Shown here: positions 33,421 to 42,729 of the stretch, piece after piece | How the letters are laid out: every line of letters begins with the position of its first letter | Numbering within the stretch: position 1 is the stretch's first letter | Source: Paenibacillus sambharensis | GTDB lineage: Bacteria > Bacillota > Bacilli > Paenibacillales > Paenibacillaceae | Direction of reading: 5' to 3' | Assembly (NCBI RefSeq): GCF_003233845.1 | Contig: NZ_QKRB01000058.1 | Span: 1 to 64,000 of the forward strand | Length of the DNA: 64,000 bases | Made by a program: the position numbers and the translations under genes | The notes under the pieces: generated by a model | Told to the model about the DNA's origin: nothing | The model's database searches: none | What the model saw: the letters and a program-made list of their open reading frames with translations, nothing else

Positions 33421-34038
33421 TTACATCACCCCCATCAGGTAAACGATCGTGAAGACAAAGATCCATACGACGTCAAGGAAATGCCAGTACAGGCTGATGA
33501 CATTGACCTTGCGCTTGGTAACGCTTGTGATGCCTCTGCGGGACAGCTGCAGAATAATGGCAACCATCCAGACTAGACCCAGCGACACGTGAAGGCCATG
33601 CGTGCCGACCAGCGTGTAGAAGGACGACAGGAACGCGCTCGTTCCGATCGTTGCGCCTTCATGCACCATGTGCACGAATTCGGTAATCTCCAGTGCGATG
33701 AAGGAAGCACCGAGCAGTGCGGTTACGATCAGCCAGCCAATGAGGCCCTTGACGTTGCCCTTGTTCATGGACAGCACTGCAAGGCCGCTCGTATAGCTGC
33801 TCGTCAGCAGGATGAAGGTTGAAGCGATAATGCCGGGCATCGCGAACAGTTCATCAGCCGTCGGGCCGCCGTTCGTGTTGCCATGCAGAACGATATAGAC
33901 TGCAAACAATGTACCGAACAGTATACAGTCGGTAATCAGGAAGATCCAAAAGCCAAAGGTGCGCATGGATTCAATATCATGATGGCCGTCATGGCCATGC
34001 TCGTGACCCTGATGCGCGCCTGCACTTGCTTGTGCCAT
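33421..34038 (-). CDS. cyoC: Cytochrome bo-type quinol oxidase subunit III
   Basis: This 205-residue protein has five transmembrane helices and the family segments FGFWIFLITDCILFGTLFAV and TLVGTHGLHVSLGLVWM. The start codon overlaps the cyoB stop (TAATG), giving coupled translation. Like subunits II and IV it has a His-rich tail, here N-terminal (GAHQGHEHGHDGHHDIESM). It belongs to the terminal oxidase complex in the cytoplasmic membrane. Confidence 0.95.
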   Translation of the reverse strand: MAQASAGAHQGHEHGHDGHHDIESMRTFGFWIFLITDCILFGTLFAVYIVLHGNTNGGPTADELFAMPGIIASTFILLTSSYTSGLAVLSMNKGNVKGLIGWLIVTALLGASFIALEITEFVHMVHEGATIGTSAFLSSFYTLVGTHGLHVSLGLVWMVAIILQLSRRGITSVTKRKVNVISLYWHFLDVVWIFVFTIVYLMGVM

Positions 34039-36008
34039 TATACCGACCCCCTAGCCGCGGCTTCCGTACGTTTGATGTCGTCCACCGGGATATAATAATC
34101 CGTGTCATAGTTGAAGGAATGCGCCAGCATGCAGATCGCTACGCCTGCAAGGCCCGGGATCGCCATCCACAGCCAGTCGAACACGAAGCCGAAGCCCGCA
34201 ATGAACCAGAAGAACGACTTGATGAATGGAATGCCCGAATTCTTCGGCATATGAATCGGTTCGAGCGGCGGCTGCTGCTTCGGCGCTTTGCCTGCGGCAA
34301 TCCGCTGCTTCTCTTCCCACCACTCGTCCTGGCTGCTAACCTGCGGAAGCGTGGCGAAATTGTACAGTGGAGCCGGTGAAGGAATCGACCACTCCAGCGT
34401 ACGGCCGTTCCAAGGATCGCCTGTTGTGTCGCGGTCCATGAATCGGATACTGTGAGCAATCTGCCATACCTGGAACAGGAATCCGATCCCCATCAGGAAG
34501 CCGCCAATCGTCGAGACAAGGTTAAGCTCCCACCAGCCGCTGTCCCATGTATACGAGCTGACCCGGCGGGTCATACCCATCAGACCGAGGATGTACTGCG
34601 GCATGAAGCAGACATAGAAGCCGATGTTCCACAGCCAGAACGCCCACTTGCCCAGCTTCTCGTTCAGCCTGAAGCCGAATACCTTTGGCCACCAGTAGGC
34701 CAGACCTGCGAAGTAGCCGAACGCCACGCCGCCAATAAGCACCTGATGGAAGTGTGCAATCAGGAAGTAGCTGTTATGGAACTGGAAGTCCGCAGGCGCC
34801 ACGGACAGCAGCACCCCGGTCATCCCGCCTACAATAAAGCAAGGGATGAAGCCGATCGTCCAGAGCATAGGGGTCTCGAATGTGATCCGTCCACGGAACA
34901 TCGTGAACAGCCAGTTAAACACCTTGACCCCGGTCGGTATCGCAATCAGCATCGTCGTTATCGCGAAGAAGCTGTTAACGCTCGCTCCCGAGCCCATCGT
35001 GAAGAAGTGATGGAGCCAGGTGAAGAAGGAGAGAACCGAAATAATCATCATCGCAAACACCATCGACTTATAGCCGAACAGCTTCTTGCGTGAGAAGGTT
35101 GCCACGATCTCGGAGAAGATACCGAAGGCTGGCAAAATAACAATATAGACTTCCGGGTGACCCCACATCCAGATGAGGTTGATATACATCATCGGGTTGC
35201 CGCCGCCGTCAAGCGTGAAGAAATGCGCGCCCAGGTAGCGGTCAAGGAACAGCAGAGCCAGTGTAACAGTCAGAATCGGAAATGCAAAGATAATCGTGAT
35301 ACAGCTCGATAGTACGGACCAGGAGAACATCGGCATTTTCATAAGAGACATGCCAGGTGCTCTCATCTTCAGAATCGTAACGATGAAGTTGATCCCTGTC
35401 ATCAAGCTGCCTATACCGGATATCTGGATACCCCATATATAGAAGTCCTGCCCGACCCCGGGACTATGTGACATCTGCGAGAGCGGCGGATAGGCCAGCC
35501 AGCCCGCATCCGGCGAACCGCCGATAACGAACGACAGGTTGAACAGCATCGCCCCCCAGAAGAACAGCCAGAAGCTCAGCGAGTTCAGGAACGGGAACGC
35601 GACGTCACGCGCTCCGAGCTGCAGCGGCACCACGATGTTGAACAAGCCGAACATCAGCGGCATTGCCATGAAGAGAATCATAATGACGCCGTGCGTCGTA
35701 AAGATCTGATTATAGTGCTCGGGAGTCAGGAACTCCATCTCCGGCATCGCCAGCTGCGTCCGCATCAGCAGCGCATCGACGCCACCGCGGAACAGCATCA
35801 GGATCGAAGCAATAATATACATAATACCGATACGCTTGTGATCGACTGTTGTCAGCCATTCGCGCCATAGCCAAGTCCATTTCTTGAAATACGTCAGTAT
35901 GAATACGATGGCAATCATCGTCAGCGCAATACCGACGTCAGCCCCGTAGATCAGCGGGTCGCCCGTTACAAAAAACTCGGAAGCGAATTCTTTAATATTC
36001 TCCCACAT
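34038..36008 (-). CDS. cyoB: Cytochrome bo-type quinol oxidase subunit I
   Basis: This 656-residue catalytic subunit of the heme-copper oxidase reduces oxygen to water and pumps protons. Heme and copper ligands are visible in [29 protein letters not shown] (the Cu-B His with its cross-linked Tyr), [11 protein letters not shown] and [16 protein letters not shown]. The N-terminal extension ([20 protein letters not shown]) and [13 protein letters not shown] match CyoB rather than cytochrome c oxidase. AAGGAGGGGGTG precedes the ATG. It lies 18 bases after cyoA. Confidence 0.96.
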   Translation of the reverse strand: MWENIKEFASEFFVTGDPLIYGADVGIALTMIAIVFILTYFKKWTWLWREWLTTVDHKRIGIMYIIASILMLFRGGVDALLMRTQLAMPEMEFLTPEHYNQIFTTHGVIMILFMAMPLMFGLFNIVVPLQLGARDVAFPFLNSLSFWLFFWGAMLFNLSFVIGGSPDAGWLAYPPLSQMSHSPGVGQDFYIWGIQISGIGSLMTGINFIVTILKMRAPGMSLMKMPMFSWSVLSSCITIIFAFPILTVTLALLFLDRYLGAHFFTLDGGGNPMMYINLIWMWGHPEVYIVILPAFGIFSEIVATFSRKKLFGYKSMVFAMMIISVLSFFTWLHHFFTMGSGASVNSFFAITTMLIAIPTGVKVFNWLFTMFRGRITFETPMLWTIGFIPCFIVGGMTGVLLSVAPADFQFHNSYFLIAHFHQVLIGGVAFGYFAGLAYWWPKVFGFRLNEKLGKWAFWLWNIGFYVCFMPQYILGLMGMTRRVSSYTWDSGWWELNLVSTIGGFLMGIGFLFQVWQIAHSIRFMDRDTTGDPWNGRTLEWSIPSPAPLYNFATLPQVSSQDEWWEEKQRIAAGKAPKQQPPLEPIHMPKNSGIPFIKSFFWFIAGFGFVFDWLWMAIPGLAGVAICMLAHSFNYDTDYYIPVDDIKRTEAAARGSV

Positions 36009-36026
36009 AGATGCTCCACCCCCTCC

Positions 36027-37058
36027 TTAACGGTGGCCCGCATGCTCATCCGTCTCCGAATGGTGATCATGCGAACCTTCAGCCGGCACTTCGAGATCCT
36101 CGGATTTCGTGTCGTCTGCTTTTACATCAATATCGTTATGGTCTTCGCCGTGCTTCGTCTGTTCACGCGGTTCAACCTCGCGTGTCGTAAGACCATGATT
36201 ATGCGAAGCGGCATACTTGGTTACAATCTGCTCGAACAGCCCTTCAGGGAACGCGGAAAATGTCTGAACCTGGGACACGCCCGGCTCTGCCAGCTCTTTG
36301 TAGCCATCCAGTGTCAGGATTGGAGCCTTGCGCTTAATCTCCTCTACCCACTCTTCAAATTCCTCATCCGAGGTCGCATTAGCCGTGAAGCGCATCTGGG
36401 CAAAGTCCTTGCCGCTGAAGTTCGCGCCTGAACCGAAATATTCGCCCGGCTCATCGGCCTGCAGGTGAAGCGTCATTGCCATGCCGGACATGGTATACAG
36501 CTGACCGCCAAGCTGAGGAATCCAGAACGAGTTCATCGGTGCATCCGATGTCAGCTGGAAGCGGATCGGCGTATCCTCAGGGAACTGAACATAGTTAACG
36601 GTTGCGATTCCCTGCTCGGGATAAGTGAACAGCCATTTCCAGTCAAGCGATGTTACCTGAATCGTAATCGGCTCCTTATCGGAATCAAGAGCCTTCGAAG
36701 GCTCCAGTGCAAAGGTATAACGAACCGTTACGATAGCCAGAATAATAATGATAATAATCGGAATCCCCCACCAGATGGTTTCCAGCTTCGTGCTGTGCTC
36801 CCACTCCGGCTCGTACTTAGCCTTATTATCCGGTCTTGCGCGGTACCGCCAAATAATGACTCCTGTAATAATCAGCACCGGTACGATAATAACGAGACAC
36901 AACAGCGTGGATATATAAATGAGGTCTCGCTGCTGTTCGCCAATCGGCCCTTTGGGGTCGAGGACAATCATCTTGTCCGTGCAGCCCGCCATCAGAGCGG
37001 CCATCAGGGCCAGCGAAGCAAACGTGCCCAGCCTCCGAAGCCAACTACTTTTCTTCAT
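36027..37058 (-). CDS. cyoA: Cytochrome bo-type quinol oxidase subunit II
   Basis: A lipoprotein signal ends LALMAALMAGC, so Cys would be lipidated. Two transmembrane helices follow (about residues 40-65 and 85-110) and then an extracellular cupredoxin domain (VTSLDWKWLFTYPEQGIATV, TMSGMAMTLHLQADEPGEYF). The CuA ligands (CxxxC) are absent, so electrons come from quinol, not cytochrome c. The protein is longer than usual (about 343 residues) owing to an acidic, His-rich tail (GSHDHHSETDEHAGHR). I start at 37058 (MKKSSW) with AAGGAG twelve bases upstream. It is the first gene of cyoABCD. Confidence 0.93.
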   Translation of the reverse strand: MKKSSWLRRLGTFASLALMAALMAGCTDKMIVLDPKGPIGEQQRDLIYISTLLCLVIIVPVLIITGVIIWRYRARPDNKAKYEPEWEHSTKLETIWWGIPIIIIIILAIVTVRYTFALEPSKALDSDKEPITIQVTSLDWKWLFTYPEQGIATVNYVQFPEDTPIRFQLTSDAPMNSFWIPQLGGQLYTMSGMAMTLHLQADEPGEYFGSGANFSGKDFAQMRFTANATSDEEFEEWVEEIKRKAPILTLDGYKELAEPGVSQVQTFSAFPEGLFEQIVTKYAASHNHGLTTREVEPREQTKHGEDHNDIDVKADDTKSEDLEVPAEGSHDHHSETDEHAGHR

Positions 37059-37378
37059 ACTATGAATCATCTCCTTATGGCCGTCCTTATAATGGGGTGT
37101 GGCGAAATGCACTCCCCGTTAGACATTACCAGAGAGTAAAATCACCTTCTGTGACTAAAATAACAGATTACATAGATGGAGTCTCCCTAGTTAACAAATG
37201 CGTCAACGAAAAGACGAAAATCCGTAATATAACGTTCACCGATTTGACGATTGTTTAGCAAATGGAGGATTTGGCGGGTGATTTAAACCACAGTTGATGT
37301 TTAGCGGGAGATTAATCATAACCCCTGTCACTCCGAAATATACATACAGCAATAAGCCCTGAACGGAGCGTGATAGCT

Positions 37379-38209
37379 GTGCCCGCCAAAGCGCCTTTGC
37401 CCCCGTGGAATGAGCATTTATTCTGGATCGGAATTCTGGAGGATCATGCGGTGTTCGTGATTGACCATCTGTCAGCGAGGGAAACCCGCTGGATGGAAGC
37501 CGCCAGCGGTTACCGAGCGCCCTTTGCTCAACTGCGCACGCAGCTGCAGACGTTGGACCCTGCCCTCCCTGTGAGCGATGAACGAATGATAGCGTTCGCC
37601 CGCAATGCGCAAAGCCTAGCCCATAGCTACTATCAGTTTGAGGGGGAGCTGCAGCGGCGCCGGATTGAGAACACGGTGGATATCCAGCTTATGCCCGTCT
37701 ATTTTAACGGTACCCTGCTTGAGAATGAGGAGTATCTTCGAATTCTTGGCTATTACGTGAGCGGCAAGCCGTATCCGCCGATGTCACTTCACGCCTTAAT
37801 TGATATGTGGCTGGAGGATCAGCTCGGACACGCGATCCTGCTCTCCGATCACATAGATCCCACAGAGCTGCCGCTGCTGCAGCAAACTGGCACATTCATT
37901 GATGCGTTCCAGGCCCATATGGCCAAAAACCATGCGATCGGAGGCTTCCTGCGGTTTACGCCGCCCGGCTTCCCTGCACAGCGCAAGTTTGCCGTTGATG
38001 TATCTGTAACTTCCCTCGCGTTCTATTCATTCGTGGAGCAGACAATTGAACGTTTCCGCCGGGATGAGGTGCTGGGCAGACTCACCTTGCGGTTTCTCGA
38101 GCATCATCTTCCGGAAACCTGCTATTTCCTTTACCAGCTGGCCCGGTTCGATCCGCGCATCGTTCCACCGGAGAACTGCTATCTATGGAAGCCGCACGTG
38201 TCCGAATAA
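37379..38209 (+). CDS. DUF2935 family protein
   Basis: This protein of about 276 residues starts PAKAPLPPWNEHLFWIGILE and continues DHAVFVIDHLSARETRW, the typical DUF2935 opening. It contains conserved His, Glu and Asp residues (WLEDQLGHAILLSDHID, FLEHHLPETCYFLYQLARFD) arranged like a four-helix metal-binding bundle. The family is common in Bacillales, and its function is unknown. GTG 37379 is preferred because GGAG lies ten bases upstream; GTG 37370 is too close to it. It is divergent from the quinol oxidase operon. Confidence 0.85.
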   Translation: MPAKAPLPPWNEHLFWIGILEDHAVFVIDHLSARETRWMEAASGYRAPFAQLRTQLQTLDPALPVSDERMIAFARNAQSLAHSYYQFEGELQRRRIENTVDIQLMPVYFNGTLLENEEYLRILGYYVSGKPYPPMSLHALIDMWLEDQLGHAILLSDHIDPTELPLLQQTGTFIDAFQAHMAKNHAIGGFLRFTPPGFPAQRKFAVDVSVTSLAFYSFVEQTIERFRRDEVLGRLTLRFLEHHLPETCYFLYQLARFDPRIVPPENCYLWKPHVSE

Positions 38210-38243
38210 TCTCTTCCTTCTATAATAAGAGACATCAACAACA

Positions 38244-38281
38244 AAGAGAGCTGCATCGTCTATTGACGAAACAGCTCTCTT
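38244..38281. terminator. Hairpin between convergent DUF2935 and YiaA/B-type genes
   Basis: AAGAGAGCTG pairs with CAGCTCTCTT around an 18-base loop. It is flanked by A-rich and T-rich sequence and could serve both genes. Confidence 0.65.
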
Positions 38282-38340
38282 ATCATTGTCATTCACTACC
38301 CTCAGCTATCGAGCAGCTTCAGGCCTTCCGCATTCTTCAA

Positions 38341-38610
38341 TCAGATAATGTCACTGTTTGCTTCATCCCTGCGCTTATGAACAAGATGGATGGCCGTGCC
38401 GATCGTGTAGATGAACACACTGCCGACCATGAAGCCGATGCCGAGCATCAGGCTCAGATTCTGGTCACTGAAATGGGACACATTCCAGAGGCTCATAACG
38501 ACACCAATCAAGAGTGCCGACCATGCCATCACATTCATAAAGGAAAAAAGGCGTCTGACTTCCTGTCCGTTCCGCTCGCGCCCGTTCGCATTGATTGTCC
38601 TTGTTGTCAT
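38341..38610 (-). CDS. YiaA/YiaB-type two-helix membrane protein
   Basis: This protein of about 89 residues has two hydrophobic helices (FSFMNVMAWSALLIGVVMSL and LSLMLGIGFMVGSVFIYTIG), the pattern of the YiaA/B two-helix domain. A basic C-terminus (HLVHKRRDEANSD) follows. ATG 38610 has AGGAAG eight bases upstream, so I prefer it to GTG 38619. No function is known. It is single and convergent with the DUF2935 gene. Confidence 0.75.
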   Translation of the reverse strand: MTTRTINANGRERNGQEVRRLFSFMNVMAWSALLIGVVMSLWNVSHFSDQNLSLMLGIGFMVGSVFIYTIGTAIHLVHKRRDEANSDII

Positions 38611-38641
38611 CAGGATCACTTCCTATCGCAGTTGTAAGGGT

Positions 38642-39156
38642 TTTCGTTGAACTTAGTATACCACATTTTATGTGGTTGTGTTCAAAAAATGTTCAAATTT
38701 TGATCAAAATTCAGACACTTTTTATTACCCTTACCAGGAAGGACCCAAACGAACACTTTCCTTACCACTCTAGTGCCGCTCTGTGGCATCCCCGCCAGCC
38801 CGCGATGCACGACATCCTTTAGCTCAACCGCTTGTCGAATGGCTGCCGGCCAGATTTAGTTACGCCGGTTCCCATTCGTATCGGATTCGACAAATCTATT
38901 TCCACACAGCACTCTGATTGCTTACTAGCTCCCTTGCTGTCGATTTCCCGGGAAATGAAGGCGCCCGCCGCCATGATTCGAATCAACCGCCCAATATTCC
39001 CGTTACCGGTCCAGCCCAAAAATCTCCGGCCGCCCGCTGCACGAGCGGCTTGTTCTGCCGCCTGCAGCTGAGGCACCGGAGATATTCAGTAACGGATCAT
39101 CCTCTAAACGACAGCTTCTGCCGGCCAGTCGGCCATCGTTCGAGCTGATCAGTTGT
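38642..39156. other. Intergenic stretch, unresolved
   Basis: Overlapping frames of about 80 codons exist on both strands at 38819-39076 with no ribosome binding site, signal peptide or recognisable domain. The sequence contains short palindromes (GATTCGAATC, TTCCCGGGAA) and two copies of CTGCCGGCCAG, at about 38840 and 39110. It could be a decayed gene or a structured RNA; I cannot support either. Promoters for neighbouring genes were not identified. Confidence 0.3.
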
Positions 39157-39627
39157 TCAGCCGACAGCTGTCTTTTTCCGGGAAACAGAACCACTTTGCG
39201 GCTTTTGCTGTTCGCAGGCCAGACAGAGTCCGCTGAACTCAATATAGTAACGCTCCGCGCGGAAGGACTGATCAGTCCCTGCCATCAGGAACGGGGATAG
39301 TGGAAGCTCATAATCCGATATGCAGCCGCACGCTTCACAAATCAGATGATGATGCGGCTTCATATTGATGTCATACCTCGATACCCCGTCACGCTGAAGA
39401 TAGAATTCCTTGACCATGCCATGCTTCTTAAGCGTGCGCAGTGTATTGTAAATCGTCGTCATGCTGACATAATGCGGATTTACTTGAAAGATAGATTGAT
39501 ATAGTTCTTCCGCAGACGGATGAGTCAGGTGATTGTATAAGTGTTCCAATATAAGCTGCCGCTGTGTCGTCAACCGGATGCCGCCAGCCTTCAGTTTATT
39601 GGCCGCTTCGGCAATTTGCTTATTCAT
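39157..39627 (-). CDS. Fur-family regulator, PerR-like (second copy)
   Basis: The 156-residue protein has an N-terminal winged helix (RLTTQRQLILEHLYNHLTHP, TTIYNTLRTLKKHGMVKEFY) and a metal-binding dimerisation domain. Candidate PerR-type regulatory ligands are His in NHLTHPSAEE, Asp in SRYDINMKPHHHL, the paired His and Asp in CGCISDYEL. The Asp in SRYD, rather than Glu, favours PerR over Fur. The structural zinc cysteines are CEACG and CLACEQ. ATG 39627 has AAGGAGGG close upstream. It lies 74 bases after the catalase gene on the same strand and probably senses peroxide. Confidence 0.85.
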   Translation of the reverse strand: MNKQIAEAANKLKAGGIRLTTQRQLILEHLYNHLTHPSAEELYQSIFQVNPHYVSMTTIYNTLRTLKKHGMVKEFYLQRDGVSRYDINMKPHHHLICEACGCISDYELPLSPFLMAGTDQSFRAERYYIEFSGLCLACEQQKPQSGSVSRKKTAVG

Positions 39628-39700
39628 ATGCTTCCCTCCTTGAATTCGGGCGAAGCTCGCAAGCTGTCTTCCGCCTCCGCGCTTATACGCAAGCCTCATC

Positions 39701-41158
39701 TTAACCTCTGTTTGGCATGAAGCCGCTGATATCTACGCCAAGACCTTGCGCCACGCGCATGCCGTACTCTACATCCGCACGGAAGAAGTTGCAGATCGCA
39801 CGCAATTGAATATCCTGGTTGGTCTGCTTCAAATCGTTGACCAGATTGGCGATCAGATGGTCGCGCTCTTCATCTGTATATGAACGGTATTTCTCGCCTG
39901 CTTGTGTAAAATCATCTGTCTTCTCGATCTTCTTGCGCCCTGCCGGTCCAGTAATCGGCGCTTCGCTGTCGCGGTACGCAGGATCTTCCTTCGGGCTCTC
40001 TTCATAGCTGTTCGGCTCATAGTTCACCGGAGAATTATCCTGATTCACATTCATCGCACCGTCGCGCTGATGGTTACGTACAGGAGCGTACGGGCAGTTA
40101 ACCGGAATTTGCAGATAGTTTGCGCCCAGGCGGTAGCGCTGCGTGTCCGGATAGGAGAACAGGCGGCCCTGCAGCAGCTTGTCTTCCGAAGGCTCAATGC
40201 CTGGTACAAGCACGCTTGGGGAGAATGCGGACTGCTCCACTTCGGCGAAGAAGTTAGCCGGGTTGCGGTCGAGCGTCATCGTACCAACTAGATGCAGCGG
40301 ATACTCATCCTCCGGCCATACCTTGGTCGGGTCAAGCGGATCAAAGCTCAACTGGTCCAGGTGCTCAGGCGGCAGCATCTGCACATGCAGCTCCCATTCC
40401 GGGAACTCACCGTTCTCAATATGCTCATAGAGGTCGCGTGTTGCATGGTTGAAGTCCCGTCCCTGCATCTCACCGGATTCCTTCGCCGAGAAGTTCACGA
40501 CGCCCTGCTTGGATTTCCAATGGTATTTCACATAGGTTACTTTGCCTTCGGCATTGATCCACTTGAAGGCGTGAACGCTGAACCCGTCCATCTGGCGATA
40601 GTTTGCAGGCGTTCCGTTATCCGAGAACAGCCATGTCAGCATATGAGTTGATTCTGGCGATAAGGTCATGAAATCCCAGTAGCGGGCAGGCGTCTGCAGA
40701 TTGGTATCTGGTGATGGCTTAAGCGAATGAACCATGTCCGGGAATTTCATCGCATCGCGAATGAAGAAGACCGGCAGATGGTTGCCCACGATATCATAGT
40801 TTCCTTCCTGTGTGTAAAACTTAACGGCAAAACCGCGCGGGTCGCGCGCTGTCTCCGGTGAGCCCACCCCATGAATAACGGTAGAGAACCGGACGAATAC
40901 CGGGGTCTGGATGCCAGCCTCCTGCAGAAAATGAGCCTTCGTGTGCGCCTTCATGCTTCTGGCTGTACGGAATACGCCATGGGCGCCTGCTCCGCGGGCA
41001 TGTACCACACGCTCTGGAATCCGCTCACGGTCGAAATGCGCCAGCTTCTCAAGCAGATGGTAATCTTCGAGCAGCGTCGGGCCATTTTGTCCTGCGGTAC
41101 GTGAATTCTGGTTGTCTCCTACAGGAGCGCCTTGGTTCGTTGTCAGTCGGTTTATCAT
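39701..41158 (-). CDS. katA: Monofunctional heme catalase
   Basis: This catalase of about 485 residues converts hydrogen peroxide to water and oxygen. The catalytic His is in RVVHARGAGAHGVF, the distal Asn in the conserved GNHLPVFFIRDAMKFPD segment, and the heme-ligand Tyr in LFSYPDTQRYRLGANY. The length and IPVNCPYAPVRNHQRDGAM match the small-subunit KatA group. ATG 41158 with AGAGGTG upstream is preferred to a start at 41227. A PerR-like dyad lies 30 bases upstream. It is enclosed by two PerR-like regulator genes and a degenerate response regulator, all on the same strand. Confidence 0.96.
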   Translation of the reverse strand: MINRLTTNQGAPVGDNQNSRTAGQNGPTLLEDYHLLEKLAHFDRERIPERVVHARGAGAHGVFRTARSMKAHTKAHFLQEAGIQTPVFVRFSTVIHGVGSPETARDPRGFAVKFYTQEGNYDIVGNHLPVFFIRDAMKFPDMVHSLKPSPDTNLQTPARYWDFMTLSPESTHMLTWLFSDNGTPANYRQMDGFSVHAFKWINAEGKVTYVKYHWKSKQGVVNFSAKESGEMQGRDFNHATRDLYEHIENGEFPEWELHVQMLPPEHLDQLSFDPLDPTKVWPEDEYPLHLVGTMTLDRNPANFFAEVEQSAFSPSVLVPGIEPSEDKLLQGRLFSYPDTQRYRLGANYLQIPVNCPYAPVRNHQRDGAMNVNQDNSPVNYEPNSYEESPKEDPAYRDSEAPITGPAGRKKIEKTDDFTQAGEKYRSYTDEERDHLIANLVNDLKQTNQDIQLRAICNFFRADVEYGMRVAQGLGVDISGFMPNRG

Positions 41159-41187
41159 AGTTGAAGCACCTCTTCTTTGATTTTGAA

Positions 41188-41202
41188 TTAGACTTGATCT
41201 AA
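41188..41202. promoter_or_regulatory. PerR-like operator upstream of katA
   Basis: TTAGACTTGATCTAA has symmetric TTAGA/TCTAA arms and fits the 15-bp size of a PerR box, with about 9 of 14 consensus positions. Its wider context TTTGAATTAGA resembles the operator in front of the upstream PerR-like gene, supporting shared control. Confidence 0.5.
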
Positions 41203-41323
41203 GTTCTTGTATAAGTGAATTATACACGGAGACATCAACCCGTGCATGATGAGTGAATGAAGCTTATATGAAGAACAGATGAAGATCAGCAGGAATATGA
41301 AGATGACTATGTAGCAGCTAGGC

Positions 41324-42145
41324 TTACCGGATGTCAGCCATCCGGTAGCCGGCGCCGCGCATGGTAACAATATATTTGGAAGACACCGCTTTGTCCCCAA
41401 GCTTCTTGCGCAGGCTTCTGACATGCACATCTATGACATTGCTGCCGCCGACAAAGCTGCTGCCGCAGATGCGCTGCATAATTTCATCACGCGTCAGAAC
41501 TGCGCCGTCCGCTTCAAGCAGGTACAGCAGGACTTCGTATTCGGTCTTCGTCAGCTCAATGCGGTCATCCCCGCGGTATACGGACATACGCTTCGCATCC
41601 ACCTTCAGGTCCTTGTACATAATAATAGAAGGATCGCTTCCAGCCGACACAGTGGACTTCAAGGTCTCCTGCTTCGTCAGCATGCGGAATATGGCGTACA
41701 TGGCTTCCGATACTGGACAAGGCCAGGCAATAACCTGTTCGCCTGTACGTTCACCGCCATCAGCCGAGCCATTGAGCGCACCCCTGTCCGCCAGGTAGAT
41801 CGAACGGGCGGCGATATCCGGATGAGATACGAAGGCCTTAATATTGCCGTAGTCACCGTACACATCCTCTGTCACAAAATCAAACAGATACATGTCAATG
41901 GCAGGCCCGCTCTCAGTCAGTGATTCCAGCTTGCGGAACACCATCACATCGAAGCAATTCGCCGAGATTTCACGAATGAGGTCATACATCCGGTCAGGCA
42001 CCGGCGAAACCACGGCAATCCGCTTGGTCTGCGAGCATACCGGTATACCGGCAGGCTGGCGGTAGCCGAAGCCCTGTGCCTGCCTGTAATAGGGCGCCTC
42101 CAATTGACCTGCTGCAGAGGAAGTTAAGGTTTCGAGGTTTTGCAT
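41324..42145 (-). CDS. Orphan OmpR-type winged-helix regulator with degenerate receiver
   Basis: This protein of about 273 residues has a C-terminal Trans_reg_C winged helix (LTKTEYEVLLYLLEADGAVL, RDEIMQRICGSSFVGGSNVI, DVHVRSLRKKL, TMRGAGYRM). It is preceded by a receiver-like fold (RIAVVSPVPDRMYDLIREIS, MYLFDFVTEDV, ARSIYLADRG). The receiver lacks the expected acidic pair and a clear phosphorylatable Asp in the usual place, so it may be phosphorylation-independent. No kinase gene is adjacent. The start at 42145 has AGAAGGAG ten bases upstream and overlaps the upstream PerR-like gene. Its neighbours suggest a role in the peroxide response, but this is not demonstrated. Confidence 0.75.
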   Translation of the reverse strand: MQNLETLTSSAAGQLEAPYYRQAQGFGYRQPAGIPVCSQTKRIAVVSPVPDRMYDLIREISANCFDVMVFRKLESLTESGPAIDMYLFDFVTEDVYGDYGNIKAFVSHPDIAARSIYLADRGALNGSADGGERTGEQVIAWPCPVSEAMYAIFRMLTKQETLKSTVSAGSDPSIIMYKDLKVDAKRMSVYRGDDRIELTKTEYEVLLYLLEADGAVLTRDEIMQRICGSSFVGGSNVIDVHVRSLRKKLGDKAVSSKYIVTMRGAGYRMADIR

Positions 42146-42513
42146 GCCGGACACACTCCTTCTAAGTTAATGGTTGCTTCATGAACAACATAACCCGTCT
42201 CTTCTGCGACAGCCTCCATCCACTGCTGCGGCACGTCAGTCATCACTTCATCCACCCGGCCGCATTTAATGCAGACAATATGATGATGATCCTCCGTGCG
42301 GGCGTCATAGCGGCTTGCCGCTTCACCAAGCTTGAGCTCACGGATCAGGTCATTATCGGTCAGATAACGGAGCGAGTTGTAGACCGTTCCATACGCGAAG
42401 TTATGGCCTGCTGCACGGAGACGTTCAATTACATCTGCAGCAGTCGGATGGTCATGGGCCTGCAGAATAATATCGTAGACCGCTTTGCGCTGGGTCGTTA
42501 GATTGATTTTCAT
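42124..42513 (-). CDS. Fur-family regulator, PerR-like (first copy)
   Basis: This protein of about 129 residues has a Fur winged helix (LTTQRKAVYDIILQAHDHPT, YGTVYNSLRYLTDNDLIREL). The metal ligands are arranged as in PerR (SRYDARTEDHHHIVC, CGRVDEV), again with Asp rather than Glu in the SRYD position. The C-terminal zinc motif is CPACK, with CIKCG before it. ATG 42513 has GAGGG seven bases upstream. A long palindrome overlaps its promoter region, suggesting autoregulation. It is the first gene of the PerR-like, winged-helix, katA, PerR-like series. Confidence 0.87.
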   Translation of the reverse strand: MKINLTTQRKAVYDIILQAHDHPTAADVIERLRAAGHNFAYGTVYNSLRYLTDNDLIRELKLGEAASRYDARTEDHHHIVCIKCGRVDEVMTDVPQQWMEAVAEETGYVVHEATINLEGVCPACKTSKP

Positions 42514-42536
42514 AGGGTTCACCCTCAGTTTTCAAT

Positions 42537-42563
42537 TTGAATTTAGATTTAGTATAAATTCAA
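42537..42563. promoter_or_regulatory. Long palindrome with PerR-box-like core upstream of the first PerR-like gene
   Basis: TTGAATTTA (42537-42545) and TAAATTCAA (42555-42563) are perfect nine-base arms around a nine-base centre. Within them TTAGATTTAGTATAA (42543-42557) matches about 11 of 14 PerR-box positions. The position just upstream of the gene suits an autoregulatory operator. Confidence 0.6.
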
Positions 42564-42729
42564 CGAGTGAAAAATGCAAGACCTCTCATTGAACATTTTC
42601 CCCCCGTAAACATTATTCCTAAAAGACATTATGCCTAAAATATCGCTTTCTAATAAAAGACGGCCCGCCTCTAATCAAGGCTGCAGCCGTCTTGTTTCAT
42701 TTTCCCCTGTTAACCATTAACTGCGTTAC

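Noticed and set aside
38870-38900. Possible tmRNA start (GGATTCGACA)
   Set aside because: The neighbouring sequence lacks the tag-peptide frame and the tRNA-like 3-prime end expected of tmRNA.
38819-39076. Overlapping frames of about 80 codons on both strands
   Set aside because: No ribosome binding site, membrane segment or family was recognised; recorded only as an unresolved intergenic stretch.
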